A stretch of DNA of 64,000 bases from Actibacterium sp. 188UL27-1 (lineage in GTDB: Bacteria; Pseudomonadota; Alphaproteobacteria; Rhodobacterales; Rhodobacteraceae): NCBI RefSeq assembly GCF_016901225.1, contig NZ_JAFEUL010000021.1, positions 1 to 64,000 of the forward strand, written 5' to 3'. The notes beneath the pieces were generated by a model. The model saw only the letters and a program-made list of their open reading frames with translations. It was not told where the DNA came from and searched no databases. This document shows, in pieces, positions 53,099 through 63,441 of the stretch. Position numbers and translations under genes: made by a program. Every line of letters begins with the position of its first letter. Positions within the stretch are counted from its first letter, which is position 1.

Positions 53099-54742
53099 TC
53101 AGACCAATCGCGAGTTTTCCTTTGCGGCACGCACGAAATCCGCGAACAGAGGATGCGGCGCAAAGGGCTTGGATTTCAGTTCGGGATGGAACTGAACGCC
53201 GATGAACCAGGGGTGATCCTTCACCTCAACGATTTCGGGCAACCGGCCATCCGGGCTCATCCCCGAAAAGACGACGCCTTGCTTCTCAAGCGCGTCGCGG
53301 TACCGCAGATCAACCTCATAGCGATGGCGATGACGCTCCTCGATGGCCAGACCACCATAGACCCGTGCCGCGCGACTATCCTTGGTCAAGGCAGCATTAT
53401 AGGCACCCAGACGCATCGTTCCGCCCAGATCATCGCCTTGCTGTCGCTCAACCCGGTGATTGCCCTGCACCCATTCCTTCAGGTGGTAGACAACCGGGGT
53501 GAACCGCTTCTTGCCGGCCTCGTGGTCGAACTCTTCCGACCCGGCATCATCCAGATCCGCCAGATGACGCGCAGCCTCAATCACGGCCAACTGCATGCCC
53601 AGGCAAATCCCCATATATGGCACCTGGCGTTCCCGTGCAAATTGTGCAGCGCGGATCATCCCCTCGGTCCCACGCTCGCCAAATCCGCCCGGCACCAGAA
53701 TGGCATGGAGACCGTCCAAGTGATTGGCCGGATCCTCACGTTCAAAGACCTCTGCATCAATCCATTCGGCCTGAACCTTGACGCGGTTGGCCATGCCGCC
53801 ATGGGTCAGCGCCTCGACGATCGACTTATAGGCATCTTCCAACTGGGTATATTTGCCGACGATCCCCACCTTCACCGTGCCCTCGGGATTGTGGATCCGG
53901 TCCGCCACATCCTCCCATACGGTCAGGTCGGGCTTGGGTGCCGGGCTGATATGGAACGCATCCAGCACTGCCTGATCCAGCCCTTCGCGATGATAGGCAA
54001 GCGGCGCTTCGTAGATCGAGGCAAGGTCCTGCGCCGCAATCACGCTTTCGGGGCGCACATTGCAGAACAAGGCCAGCTTTTCCCGTTCTTTGCGAGGGAT
54101 CGGCCCTTCGGACCGGCAGACCAGAATGTCCGGCGCAATCCCGATAGAGCGGAGTTCCTTGACCGAATGCTGGGTCGGCTTGGTCTTCAACTCGCCGCTG
54201 GCCTTGATGAATGGCAGCAAGGTCAAATGCATGAAGATGCATTGCCCGCGCGGTTTGTCCTGGCTGAACTGCCGGATCGCCTCAAAGAAAGGTAACCCCT
54301 CGATATCGCCGACGGTACCGCCGATTTCACAAAGCATGAAATCGACCTCGTCTTCGCCGATACGGATGAAATCCTTGATCTCGTTGGTCACATGGGGGAT
54401 CACTTGGATTGTTTTGCCCAGGTAATCGCCGCGGCGCTCTTTCTCCAGCACGGTCGAATAGATCCGGCCGGAACTGACCGAGTCGGTCTTGCGCGCCGCC
54501 ACCCCGGTGAAACGTTCGTAATGGCCAAGGTCCAGATCCGTCTCCGCCCCGTCATCGGTGACAAAGACCTCGCCATGCTCAAACGGGCTCATCGTGCCGG
54601 GATCGACGTTCAGGTACGGATCCAACTTGCGCAACCGCACCGTGTATCCCCGTGCCTGCAATAGGGCGCCCAAAGCGGCAGATGCCAGGCCTTTGCCCAA
54701 CGACGACACCACGCCACCCGTGATGAAAACAAACCGTGCCAT
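53099..54742 (-). CDS. pyrG: CTP synthase (glutamine hydrolysing)
   Basis: The 547-residue enzyme has the N-terminal synthetase domain ([39 protein letters not shown]) and the C-terminal class I GATase domain with the nucleophile cysteine in GICLGMQ and [10 protein letters not shown]. It converts UTP to CTP with ATP and glutamine. The ATG at 54742 matches the family start. secG lies upstream on the same strand with a gap of about 180 bases, as commonly seen in Alphaproteobacteria. Confidence 0.98.
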   Translation of the reverse strand: MARFVFITGGVVSSLGKGLASAALGALLQARGYTVRLRKLDPYLNVDPGTMSPFEHGEVFVTDDGAETDLDLGHYERFTGVAARKTDSVSSGRIYSTVLEKERRGDYLGKTIQVIPHVTNEIKDFIRIGEDEVDFMLCEIGGTVGDIEGLPFFEAIRQFSQDKPRGQCIFMHLTLLPFIKASGELKTKPTQHSVKELRSIGIAPDILVCRSEGPIPRKEREKLALFCNVRPESVIAAQDLASIYEAPLAYHREGLDQAVLDAFHISPAPKPDLTVWEDVADRIHNPEGTVKVGIVGKYTQLEDAYKSIVEALTHGGMANRVKVQAEWIDAEVFEREDPANHLDGLHAILVPGGFGERGTEGMIRAAQFARERQVPYMGICLGMQLAVIEAARHLADLDDAGSEEFDHEAGKKRFTPVVYHLKEWVQGNHRVERQQGDDLGGTMRLGAYNAALTKDSRAARVYGGLAIEERHRHRYEVDLRYRDALEKQGVVFSGMSPDGRLPEIVEVKDHPWFIGVQFHPELKSKPFAPHPLFADFVRAAKENSRLV

Positions 54743-54923
54743 GCCCTGAAAGCTCCCGCGACCGCCCATAAATGTGGAGTGAAGCGGCCCTGATAACCGC
54801 ACCATCACGGGATTTAAGTGATAGCCGAGTCGCGTTGAGATGACAACCGGACAACAACAGGATGTTGATGCCCGGCTTCAAAAGGCAACAGGATATGGCC
54901 CCGTTGGCGACAGAATGTAGTGC

Positions 54924-55286
54924 TTAGTCAGCCACTTGCGGCACGAGGGGGGCATTGCCGATATCCGGCGGCAGAAGATCCTCACCTGCGGGGGCATCGG
55001 ACGTACTGGTGCGAGCCGGGGTATCCGTAATGCGGTCCAGAACGCTGCCGCCATCGCTGTTTGCCGCGGCCAGAACGGTTAAGGTGATCGAGGTCGAGAT
55101 AAACGCGATGGCCAAACCCCAAGTGACCTTGCCCAATGCTGTTGCAGCGGCGCGGCCCGACATGACGCCGCCACCACCTCCGCCACCGCCCATGCCAAGG
55201 CCACCGCCTTCGGAGCGTTGGAGAAGCACGACACCGATCAGGCTCAGGGCCAGGATCAGGTGGATGATAAGAATGACGTTTTCCAT
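54924..55286 (-). CDS. secG: Protein translocase subunit SecG
   Basis: The 120-residue protein has two membrane helices (about 1-20 and 53-74) linked by the conserved LLQRSEGGGLGMGGG motif with an eight-glycine run. A C-terminal Pro/Asp-rich tail is typical of alphaproteobacterial SecG. It assists SecYE in protein export. It is upstream of pyrG on the same strand. Confidence 0.93.
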   Translation of the reverse strand: MENVILIIHLILALSLIGVVLLQRSEGGGLGMGGGGGGGGVMSGRAAATALGKVTWGLAIAFISTSITLTVLAAANSDGGSVLDRITDTPARTSTSDAPAGEDLLPPDIGNAPLVPQVAD

Positions 55287-55346
55287 CGGACTCTCCGCGC
55301 GAAAGATTGGCAGTATCTAAGGGGAAGCGATCAACCCCGCAACCCC

Positions 55347-55742
55347 TCAGGCATCGACGTCATCCACGTCGGCCTGACCCGACAATTGCCGCCGCACAAT
55401 CGACCAGCTGAGCCCGATCCCCAAAACAAGCGACAGCGCTATCAACCCCAGCCAAACAGTGGCTGATCGGTTGTCGAGACTCAGAACGCCGAAATCGACC
55501 AACACCCACAGCAACGCTGCGATCACTGCGGCCACCAGCACCATACCTAACACACCGATCGAGCGTAATGTCGCCCGCAGATATATGATGTAGCCCACCA
55601 CCAGCAGTAGCCCGAACAGCACCGTGAGCGGCATCTGCGTTTCCCAATAGGCCTCCGCCCACCGGATGTAATTCCATCGCGTCGGGTTGAATGTCAGGGC
55701 GAGCAGCACAAAGGCAAAGGCCCAGCGGATCAGGATCGGCAT
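55347..55742 (-). CDS. DUF6524-type four-helix membrane protein
   Basis: The 131-residue protein has four hydrophobic helices and an N-terminal [29 protein letters not shown], resembling DUF6524 proteins of Rhodobacterales. Function is unknown. It is 60 bases upstream of secG on the same strand, and its 5' side faces purA. Confidence 0.7.
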   Translation of the reverse strand: MPILIRWAFAFVLLALTFNPTRWNYIRWAEAYWETQMPLTVLFGLLLVVGYIIYLRATLRSIGVLGMVLVAAVIAALLWVLVDFGVLSLDNRSATVWLGLIALSLVLGIGLSWSIVRRQLSGQADVDDVDA

Positions 55743-55871
55743 GCAACATCTCCCTTCAATCTGCCCCGTTCCTGCCGCACCGCCCGACGACTTGTCCAGC
55801 AGTTAGCGGTTTCGCCCCGGCCCCTGCCCCGCTATAGGAGGCCGGGTTTGACCAAATCGCAGGAACGGAAC

Positions 55872-57164
55872 ATGGCCAACGTTGTCGTTGTCGGCGCCCA
55901 ATGGGGCGACGAGGGGAAAGGCAAGATTGTCGACTGGCTGAGCGAGCGTGCCGATGTGATTGCACGCTTTCAGGGCGGCCATAATGCGGGCCATACCCTG
56001 GTCATCGATGGTGAGGTCTACAAGTTGCACGCCCTGCCCTCCGGCGTGGTGCGCGGCGGCAAGCTCAGCATCATTGGCAATGGCGTCGTGCTCGACCCGT
56101 GGCATCTGATCGAAGAGATCAAGACGCTGCGCGCCCAAGGGGTCACGATCACGCCAGATACCCTGATGATCGCGGAGAACACGCCGCTGATCCTGCCCTT
56201 TCATGGTGAGCTTGATCGCGCCCGGGAAAGCCAGAACAGCGTCGCCAAGATCGGCACGACCGGTCGCGGGATCGGGCCCTGCTATGAGGACAAGGTCGGC
56301 CGCCGCGTGATCCGCGTGGCTGACCTGGCGGATGATGCGACGCTAGAGCTGCGTGTGGACCGCGCCCTGATCCACCATGACGCGCTGCGCCGGGGGCTGG
56401 GGCTGGAACCGGTAGATCGCATCGCCGTGCTATCCCGGTTGCGCGCGGTGGCGCCAGAGGTGCTGCAATACGCCGCCCCCGTCTGGAAAGTCATGAATGA
56501 TAAACGAAAGGCTGGCAAGCGCATCCTGTTCGAAGGGGCGCAGGGGTCTTTGCTGGATATCGACTTTGGAACCTATCCGTTTGTGACCTCGTCCAATGTG
56601 ATCGCCGGTCAGGCGGCCACGGGCACCGGGATCGGGCCTGGTTCGATCGATTTCGTCCTGGGCATCGTGAAGGCCTACACCACGCGGGTCGGCGAAGGGC
56701 CCTTCCCGACCGAGCTGGAGGATGCGGATGGCCAAAGGCTGGGGGAGCGGGGCCACGAATTTGGCACAACCACCGGACGCAAGCGGCGGTGCGGCTGGTT
56801 CGATGCCGTGCTGGTACGCCAGACCTGTGCCACCAGCGGCGTCAACGGGATATCGCTGACCAAGCTCGATGTGCTGGACGGGTTCGAGACGTTGAAGATC
56901 TGCACAGGCTACATGCTGGACGGGGAGCGGCTGGAATATCTGCCCACCGCCGCTGACCAACAGGCCCGCTGCACACCCCTTTATGAGGAGATGCCGGGCT
57001 GGTCCGAAAGCACCGAGGGCGCGCGCAGTTGGGCTGATTTACCCGCCGCGGCCATCAAATATGTCCGCCGGGTTGAGGAGTTGATCCAATGCCCCGTCGC
57101 CCTACTGTCAACGTCACCGGAACGGGATGATACGATCCTGGTGACGGATCCGTTCGCAGATTAA
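55872..57164 (+). CDS. purA: Adenylosuccinate synthetase
   Basis: The 430-residue enzyme has the N-terminal P-loop [17 protein letters not shown], the GGHNAGHT histidine motif and the [14 protein letters not shown] segment. It joins IMP and aspartate with GTP to form adenylosuccinate in AMP synthesis. The ATG at 55872 has a GGAAC sequence in front and is the family start. DUF2842 follows after 12 bases. Confidence 0.98.
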   Translation: MANVVVVGAQWGDEGKGKIVDWLSERADVIARFQGGHNAGHTLVIDGEVYKLHALPSGVVRGGKLSIIGNGVVLDPWHLIEEIKTLRAQGVTITPDTLMIAENTPLILPFHGELDRARESQNSVAKIGTTGRGIGPCYEDKVGRRVIRVADLADDATLELRVDRALIHHDALRRGLGLEPVDRIAVLSRLRAVAPEVLQYAAPVWKVMNDKRKAGKRILFEGAQGSLLDIDFGTYPFVTSSNVIAGQAATGTGIGPGSIDFVLGIVKAYTTRVGEGPFPTELEDADGQRLGERGHEFGTTTGRKRRCGWFDAVLVRQTCATSGVNGISLTKLDVLDGFETLKICTGYMLDGERLEYLPTAADQQARCTPLYEEMPGWSESTEGARSWADLPAAAIKYVRRVEELIQCPVALLSTSPERDDTILVTDPFAD

Positions 57165-57176
57165 GGGGCATATCAT

Positions 57177-57401
57177 ATGGCGCTCAGTTACAAAGCACGG
57201 CGAGGCTGGGCCCTGGTTATTCTGCTGATCGGGCTGCCGGTCTATATCGTGGCCGTCATTACAGTAAAGGATTGGCTTGATCGCCCATCTATTCTTATCG
57301 ACCTACTGATTTATCTCTCCCTGGGGATTGTTTGGATCTTACCGTTCCGCTTTATCTTTCGTGGTATCGGCCAGGCTGACCCGGATGAACCGCAGGACTG
57401 A
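57177..57401 (+). CDS. DUF2842 family small membrane protein
   Basis: The 74-residue protein has two helices (about 11-31 and 41-61) and the patterns YKARRGWALVILLIGLP and GIVWILPFRFIFRGIG, characteristic of DUF2842 in Rhodobacterales. It lies immediately after purA, so co-transcription is likely. Function is unknown. Confidence 0.85.
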   Translation: MALSYKARRGWALVILLIGLPVYIVAVITVKDWLDRPSILIDLLIYLSLGIVWILPFRFIFRGIGQADPDEPQD

Positions 57402-57470
57402 CGGCGCCTTAAACCCCATCGTCCATACCGGATTGCGGACCTCGATCCAACAATGCCCCTCAAAACCCAA

Positions 57471-57497
57471 GGCGCGCCCGGCTAAGCCGCGCGCGCC
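57471..57497. terminator. Bidirectional hairpin between convergent genes
   Basis: GGCGCGC and GCGCGCC arms enclose an inner CGGC/GCCG stem with a TAA loop. It lies between the DUF2842 stop and the stop of the acidic protein gene and can end both transcripts. T-rich sequence follows on the minus strand. Confidence 0.6.
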
Positions 57498-57532
57498 CTC
57501 ATACTCGTTACCCTACACACAAAATGCTGCGC

Positions 57533-60500
57533 CTAGTTGGCCGCACTCTGTGCCGACGGGATATAACGAGAGCTTTGAGAAACCGTGAACTCGCCACGGG
57601 TAACCTTGCGAATTTTGCCCTGCCGCAGCAATTGACCAAAGGCGCGCAGACTTTGTTCGCGGGTCGTCCCCTCAAAACCAGGCACCCCGATAGCCAGCGC
57701 CATGATGTCAGGATGAGTGAAGTGCTCATGCCCTTCCTCCATCACCAGATAGGCGGCGCCGCATTCCAAAAGATCCAGGAGGGAGGACGCCCGAGCACGG
57801 GACACGAAATCCTGGTAGCCTGCCGGATCGGCATGTATCGGATTGACCTCTGAACTGTCGGTATGATGGGCTGCCGCCTTTGCGATCCGCCGGGGCTGAG
57901 TCGGGAAAGACCGCTCTGCATCATCGTTGCTTGCCGCAGGTTCTGGAACCAACATCAGGGGCGATGGCTCCTGCGCCACAGGTGCATCGGCAGGCACGTG
58001 GTCCATCAAGGTGCTCTCATCCTCTGCGACCGCAGCCTCTGCATGGTCTTCCTCGGCCTCGTCACCCTGATCATCGGCATTGTCGAACTCAAAAGCATCG
58101 ATCTCAGCAGGGGCCTCTTGGGGCTCTTCAGGGAGCAGATCGGTCGCCATGACACCGGCCACGGCAACGGCGTCATGGTCGATCTCATCGCCGGGCATGG
58201 CCGGGGCCTCTGGCTGAACCTCACCCTCCGCCAGGATGCGCGATGGCCGAACAACCTTTGCCAGATCGTCGCGGTATTGCTTTTCAGCACTGTCACCAGT
58301 GTCGATCCGGCCCTTGCCCTCGGCTTTCGTCGCCAGGACAGCGGCCTTCAGATGCGCAATGGCTGAGCGACGACGCTTGTTTTCAGGTCCGGCCAACTGG
58401 CTGTTGGTCCGGTCCAAAAGACGGTTCATCCGGTCCTCTTCTTGCTCACCGCGTTCCATAAAGGCGTTACGCCGTTCGGCAGCGGCCTCTGTTTTGGCCA
58501 GCTTCGCAATGATATCCTCGATCTGCGGTTCCGGTGTCTCGGTCGGCTCGGGTTCCACTGCCGACTTATCTGCATCATCCAGAAGCGCAATATGTTCGAA
58601 CCGGGACGAGACACGCGGAGCTACAGCAGTGGTTTCACCGGTAAGGTCAGCGTCGTCATCGTCCTCGGCAGAGGTGTCGATATCTTCAACCAGGACGTCG
58701 GTGACGTTTTCATCCAAAAGACGCGCATCTTCTGGCTCGATCTCAACCTCGTCTTCCTCTTCCGTCAGCGCAGTGTAGCTGCGCGCGGCCTCATGGGCGG
58801 CGACCAACGCCACCTCCTCCGACACATCCTTGGGCTCTGGCGGTGTCCCCTCGGCAGCCTTTCGAGCGACATGGTCCAGCATCTCCTCGTCGGAGAGGTC
58901 CTCGCCTTCGCCGTCTTCCTTGTCCGTGCCAGACATCCCGATGGCGTCGGCCATCTTGCGGAAAGCCGTGTTGAAGGCAGATTTCTTTACAGTCGTGATC
59001 CGGGCCACATGAGGGGCCTGCGTCAGGTCCACATCCATCTCTGCCTCGGAAGGGTCACTGCCCCGTGGGTCGTCCGTGTTCGACTGATCGTCATCCGCCA
59101 CAAGGTCACCGTGATCGACCGAAGTTGAGGTATCATTATGTTCCGGGTCTTCGATTTCGGCAAATGAGGTCGGCGCAGTCTCGCCCATCTCCATGGAGCT
59201 CTCATTGTTAGACGGATCAAACCGAACCTCCCGCGACAGCACATCGCGCAGGCGGGTCAGCTTGCGGGAGCGTTCAATGTCATCGGCAATCGTGTCGACT
59301 TCCGGCATGGTAAGGCTCGCCATCGACTTCGTGTCATCGGTATCGTCCGACATCTCAATATCGGCATCGACTTCCGAAACGGCCCCTTCGACGTCTGCAA
59401 CGTCACAAAGCTGCGCATCCTCAGTCAGATCATCGGCGGCGATGATATCATCCGCGTCTGAACTGGCCCCCTCGATATCGGCCTCATTCACTGCATCGGC
59501 CGGGATGTCATCCGCTCCGGCGCCATCCAGATCAACGTCGATATCCGGTGCGACCTCGTCATCCAATTCAGCATCAGTTTCAAGATCGGTCTCGACAAAG
59601 ACCTCAGCCGCGGTGAGCGCATCCTCATCACCATCCGCAACCATAACCGTATCGCCAGCTTCGGCGATCTCATCCTCATCGTCGTCTGCCTGGACCGACA
59701 ACTCAAGAGAGGCTGGCAAATCGACGGGCTGATCATCTGTGAGATCAGATACCTCTGCGAGAGGCTCAATGTCATCTTCGACCGGTGCTTCCGCCTCATC
59801 ACTCAGGCCAAGCTCAAAGTCGTAGATGTTGGCGATGTCCTCCACCAGCGGCTCGTCTTCGGCAGTATTCTCATTGGCCAGGTCAAACACGGGCTCATTA
59901 GGCGCGATATCTTCGTCCCGCTCGGCCTCAGGCTCTGTTTGTTCATCGATCAACTTATCGGTCGATACCGCATCATTTTCCGCGAACTCGCCGTCAGCGT
60001 CCTGATCCGCAACCACTGGATCAGTTTCTTCAGGCGGCAATAGATCAGTGCCATCAAAAATAAAATCATCGGAGAGCTGGGTGGCGTCATCCAAATCGGT
60101 GTCCCGCGGGGTTGCATCCCCCCAGGCGAAGGGACCAGCTACCCCGACAGCTTCGGCTTCATGATCGCCATGGGGATCATCCACAACTGCCAGATCTGCC
60201 AATTCAATATCAGCCTCGGTAGGTTCAGCGTCGGATGTTGGCGCAGCGCTCTCGACCACCACAAGTTCCAGGTTCGACGCGGACTCAGAAACGTTGCCGA
60301 CCGCAACTCCGCCTGCTACGTTGCGCAAATGGATCGCACCGGCTGCAACTGTTGCATGGATGTCGCTGTCCGCATCATGATCGACCAACTGCTGCAGTTC
60401 CGCGTCCGAAGGGACGGTCATCGCCTCGTCAAAGACCACCGCTTGTTCGGAAAGGTCGCGGAAATAATCGGCGACTCGCCGCATGATAGCGACAGGATCA

Positions 60501-60568
60501 TCAAATCCCTCAACCGTGCACGAAAACGTGCCATACGACACTGTCAGTATTTTGCCTGATCCCACCAT
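57533..60568 (-). CDS. Large acidic protein with conserved ends, unknown function
   Basis: The 1011-residue protein begins MVGSGKILTVSYGTFSCTVEG followed by a segment with DYFRDLSEQAVVFDEAM. It ends in a folded-looking domain (about 900-1005, ADPAGYQDFVSRARASSLLD, REQSLRAFGQLLRQGKIRKV). Between them run about 700 residues very rich in Asp, Glu, Ala and Val, probably disordered. The N-terminal part resembles proteins sometimes labelled chemotaxis or lipoprotein in Roseobacter genomes, but no such function is supported here. A GGAG site precedes the ATG. Confidence 0.75.
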   Translation of the reverse strand: MVGSGKILTVSYGTFSCTVEGFDDPVAIMRRVADYFRDLSEQAVVFDEAMTVPSDAELQQLVDHDADSDIHATVAAGAIHLRNVAGGVAVGNVSESASNLELVVVESAAPTSDAEPTEADIELADLAVVDDPHGDHEAEAVGVAGPFAWGDATPRDTDLDDATQLSDDFIFDGTDLLPPEETDPVVADQDADGEFAENDAVSTDKLIDEQTEPEAERDEDIAPNEPVFDLANENTAEDEPLVEDIANIYDFELGLSDEAEAPVEDDIEPLAEVSDLTDDQPVDLPASLELSVQADDDEDEIAEAGDTVMVADGDEDALTAAEVFVETDLETDAELDDEVAPDIDVDLDGAGADDIPADAVNEADIEGASSDADDIIAADDLTEDAQLCDVADVEGAVSEVDADIEMSDDTDDTKSMASLTMPEVDTIADDIERSRKLTRLRDVLSREVRFDPSNNESSMEMGETAPTSFAEIEDPEHNDTSTSVDHGDLVADDDQSNTDDPRGSDPSEAEMDVDLTQAPHVARITTVKKSAFNTAFRKMADAIGMSGTDKEDGEGEDLSDEEMLDHVARKAAEGTPPEPKDVSEEVALVAAHEAARSYTALTEEEDEVEIEPEDARLLDENVTDVLVEDIDTSAEDDDDADLTGETTAVAPRVSSRFEHIALLDDADKSAVEPEPTETPEPQIEDIIAKLAKTEAAAERRNAFMERGEQEEDRMNRLLDRTNSQLAGPENKRRRSAIAHLKAAVLATKAEGKGRIDTGDSAEKQYRDDLAKVVRPSRILAEGEVQPEAPAMPGDEIDHDAVAVAGVMATDLLPEEPQEAPAEIDAFEFDNADDQGDEAEEDHAEAAVAEDESTLMDHVPADAPVAQEPSPLMLVPEPAASNDDAERSFPTQPRRIAKAAAHHTDSSEVNPIHADPAGYQDFVSRARASSLLDLLECGAAYLVMEEGHEHFTHPDIMALAIGVPGFEGTTREQSLRAFGQLLRQGKIRKVTRGEFTVSQSSRYIPSAQSAAN

Positions 60569-60715
60569 TTACCGCTCGCTCCTGCCTTGACGCGCTTATT
60601 TGTTGTACCACGGATTGGTTCTGTGAAAGCAACAGAACTGGGATTTTACCGGTATCATTTCATGGCCGGAATGTGGTGACATTTATGGATCCCGCCACAT
60701 TTGCCTAGGATGCCA

Positions 60716-61372
60716 ATGATTATCCAAACCAATAACCATGTCACACTGGTCGGTGGGGGGGAGGTTACCCCCGCACAACTGACCGAATCCCTGACGCTGG
60801 CCCCTGTTTTGGTGGCGGCCGATGGCGGGGCGGGTGCGGCGCTCAAGGCGGGTGCCATGCCCCAGGCCGTGATCGGCGACTTCGACTCGCTGCAGCCTGA
60901 GATCCGCGACCTGATTCCGCCGGACCGACTCCACCATGTGGCCGAGCAAGAGAGCACCGATTTCGACAAAGCGTTGCGATCGATCTCTGCCCCGCTCATC
61001 CTGGGGCATGGCTTTCTCGGGCAACGGGTCGACCATGAATTGGCGGCACTCAACACCTTGATAACAAAGCCCGGTCCCCCCTGCATCCTGGTGGGACGAC
61101 GAGACGTGATCTTTGCCGCACCCCCCCGGGTCGCGCTCGACCTGCCGCCGCATACGCGCTTTTCTCTATTCCCGCTCGCCGCCGTGACGGGGCGCTCAAC
61201 CGGCCTTCACTGGCCCATTGACGGTATCAGCTTCATCCCGGGCGGCCCCATCGGCACCTCCAACCGGACCACCGGCGCGGTCATGCTGGATTTCGATCAG
61301 CCGGGCATGCTGGTCATCCTGCCGCAGGATCAACTGCCCGCTGCGATTGCAGCGCATGTTCCCGCCAAATGA
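60716..61372 (+). CDS. Thiamine pyrophosphokinase
   Basis: The 218-residue enzyme has the N-terminal VLVAADGGAGAAL and AVIGDFDSL motifs, STDFDKAL, and the C-terminal SNRTTGA segment, all typical of ThiN-type TPK. It transfers pyrophosphate from ATP to thiamine to give TPP. The ATG at 60716 has AGGA at suitable spacing; the ATG at 60710 and TTG at 60701 are alternatives. It is divergent from the acidic protein gene, and its last 59 bases overlap the convergent EamA gene. Confidence 0.9.
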   Translation: MIIQTNNHVTLVGGGEVTPAQLTESLTLAPVLVAADGGAGAALKAGAMPQAVIGDFDSLQPEIRDLIPPDRLHHVAEQESTDFDKALRSISAPLILGHGFLGQRVDHELAALNTLITKPGPPCILVGRRDVIFAAPPRVALDLPPHTRFSLFPLAAVTGRSTGLHWPIDGISFIPGGPIGTSNRTTGAVMLDFDQPGMLVILPQDQLPAAIAAHVPAK

Positions 61373-62228
61373 TGTAAAGCCCCGCGCTCATCACAATCCC
61401 GATGCCCAACACCGCCAGACCATCGGGGAATTCTGCAAATATCAGCCACCCGATCAACGCGGCCACCGGGATCTCAAGGTATTGCATGGGCGCAAGGGTC
61501 GCAGCCGGAGCAAACCGCAAGGACCAGGTCATGAACAAATGCGCCACCGTGCCCAACACACCCAGTGCCAACAGGATCCAGGTCATCTGACCATCGGGCC
61601 AGATCGGATCCAGATCTGCGATCCCGGACCCGTCCATCCAGATCAGGGGCGGCAACAGGATCACCAGCGCCATTCCCCCGCTGATAGTCTGAAGGCTTAT
61701 CGGATCGGCCCGCCGCGCCACCAACCGCGTGACCAGCATGAACAGGGCAAAAACCAGCGCCACCGCCATGGGCAGCAATGCGGGCCAGCCAACCTCGACG
61801 AAACTGGGCTGCGTGACCAGCAATGTCCCACAAAACCCGATCCCACAAGCCACCAGGCGACGCGGCCCGACCTCCTCGTTCAAGATCAGCCAGCCCAGCA
61901 ACAGCATGATGAACGGCATGACAAACGCGATCGCAACCGCATCCGCCAGGGGCAGGTAACGCAGGCTCAGAAACATCAGACCGATTCCCAGGATATGCAA
62001 AATCGTCCGCAATGCTGTCAGCCAGTAGCCCCGGCCATCCAGCGTCAGCCCGCCGCCCGTCCATGCCAACGGAAGCAGCAGCAGGAACTGCACGCCAAAC
62101 CGGACAGCAACGAGTTGCAACAGCGGCACGTCGGTCCCGATCCACTTTGCCATACCGTCCCCAAGCGGGGCCATGATGCAAAACCCCAACATCAAAAGGA
62201 TGCCCAAGGTGGGTCGATCCGCGGTCAT
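61314..62228 (-). CDS. EamA/DMT family permease
   Basis: The 304-residue protein has about ten helices in two EamA repeats (MLGFCIMAPLGDGMAKWIGTD; LRYLPLADAVAIAFVMPFIM; LRFAPAATLAPMQYLEIPVA). Drug/metabolite transporters of this type export amino acids or other small metabolites. The ATG at 62228 overlaps the zapE stop by 4 bases; an ATG at 62237 would add three residues. The 3' end overlaps the convergent thiamine pyrophosphokinase gene. Confidence 0.93.
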   Translation of the reverse strand: MTADRPTLGILLMLGFCIMAPLGDGMAKWIGTDVPLLQLVAVRFGVQFLLLLPLAWTGGGLTLDGRGYWLTALRTILHILGIGLMFLSLRYLPLADAVAIAFVMPFIMLLLGWLILNEEVGPRRLVACGIGFCGTLLVTQPSFVEVGWPALLPMAVALVFALFMLVTRLVARRADPISLQTISGGMALVILLPPLIWMDGSGIADLDPIWPDGQMTWILLALGVLGTVAHLFMTWSLRFAPAATLAPMQYLEIPVAALIGWLIFAEFPDGLAVLGIGIVMSAGLYIIWREHALQSQRAVDPAAG

Positions 62229-63298
62229 TTCCCCCATCCTTCGCTCTGCATCTCGCGCAGCCGACTGGCCGTGCGCTCAAATTCAAAGCTGCCTTCGCCT
62301 TCGACATACAGAAATTCGGGCTTGGCCGCAGCCGAACAAATCAGCCGTACCCGTGCCTCGTAAAGCGCATCGATCAATGTGACAAACCGCTTGGCCTCAT
62401 TGAAATTCGACCGGCCCAATTGCGGGATATCCTCCAGCACCAAAACCCGGCAGGCCTCGGCGACAGCCAGAAAATCCGCAGGCCCCAGGGGCAAACCGCA
62501 CAGATCGTGAAAACGCGCACGCCCGACCCCGTTGCGATAGGCCGGTATCGTCACCTTGCGCCCTTTCACCGCCAGGTCCAGCGGCGGGGTCTCCCCCCGG
62601 GTCAGATCGGCAAAGATCTCGCGCATCACCGCGCGCGTCTCGCGGTTGGCCGGTGCGAAATAAACCTGCTCCCCTTCCAGCCGTCCTTGCCGATAATCCG
62701 TGTCCGACGCCATTTCGTGCACAACCATCCGCTGGTCCAGCAAATCGATGAACGGCAGGAACAACGCCCGGTTCAACCCGTCCTTGTACAGATCCCCCGG
62801 CACCCGGTTCGATGTTGTGACAACCGCCACACCGGCCGCGAACAGCCGCTCGAACAGGCGGCCCACGATCATCGCATCGGCAATGTCGGTGATTTGCATC
62901 TCGTCGAAATTCAACAACTGCGTCTCGGCGATGATCGCTTCGGCCACGGGCAGGATCGCATCCTCAACCTCGCCCTTGCGGGCCTCGTGCAGGGCGTCCT
63001 GCACCTCCTGCATGAAGGCGTGAAAATGCACGCGGCGTTTCTGCTCAATCGGGGCGACCTCATGAAAGAGGTCCATCAGCATGGATTTGCCGCGTCCCAC
63101 ACCGCCCCACAAATAGATGCCCCGCACTGGTTCCAGCGATTTGGAGAAAAGCCCGAACAGCCCCGCCTTTGGGGCAGGCCGCGCCTCCATATCCGTAATC
63201 AACCGATCAAACAGCGGTAAAACAGCTTCCTGAACCGCATCTGCCCGCAGATTGCCCGCCGCCACCTGCGCAGCATAAGCCTCGGCCATCAGTGACAC
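62225..63298 (-). CDS. zapE: Cell division ATPase ZapE (AFG1-like)
   Basis: The 357-residue AAA protein has Walker A GGVGRGKSMLMDLFHE, Walker B LNFDEMQITDIADAM and the AFG1 segments TTSNRVPGDLYKDGLNR and DLCGLPLGPADFLAVAEAC. ZapE acts at the division septum, and AFG1 relatives aid mitochondrial protein quality control. The frame opens with GTG at 63298 (ATG alternative at 63289). An EamA gene follows with overlap. Confidence 0.93.
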   Translation of the reverse strand: MSLMAEAYAAQVAAGNLRADAVQEAVLPLFDRLITDMEARPAPKAGLFGLFSKSLEPVRGIYLWGGVGRGKSMLMDLFHEVAPIEQKRRVHFHAFMQEVQDALHEARKGEVEDAILPVAEAIIAETQLLNFDEMQITDIADAMIVGRLFERLFAAGVAVVTTSNRVPGDLYKDGLNRALFLPFIDLLDQRMVVHEMASDTDYRQGRLEGEQVYFAPANRETRAVMREIFADLTRGETPPLDLAVKGRKVTIPAYRNGVGRARFHDLCGLPLGPADFLAVAEACRVLVLEDIPQLGRSNFNEAKRFVTLIDALYEARVRLICSAAAKPEFLYVEGEGSFEFERTASRLREMQSEGWGK

Positions 63299-63347
63299 GG
63301 TGCGCGTCCTTCCTATCGTTCGAAACCGTCATGCCGTCGGGCACCAG

Positions 63348-63368
63348 TTTTCCGGGCATACCGGAAAA
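63348..63368. terminator. AT/GC hairpin between tautomerase and zapE genes
   Basis: TTTTCCGG and CCGGAAAA are perfect 8-bp arms around GCATA in the 143-base gap between the tautomerase stop and the zapE start. It could end the tautomerase transcript or lie in the zapE leader. Confidence 0.4.
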
Positions 63369-63441
63369 AAGAGTGAAGGCAAAAGATGTCATATCAAGAA
63401 TTGAAAGGACGCTCCCTCTTCCACCGTCAGGCACAGGCGCG

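Noticed and set aside
53153-54295. 380-codon open frame on the plus strand
   Set aside because: Antisense to pyrG, whose catalytic motifs are intact throughout.
61218-62363. 381-codon open frame on the plus strand
   Set aside because: Antisense to the EamA permease; rich in Gln, Arg, Pro and His and overlaps the thiamine pyrophosphokinase end.
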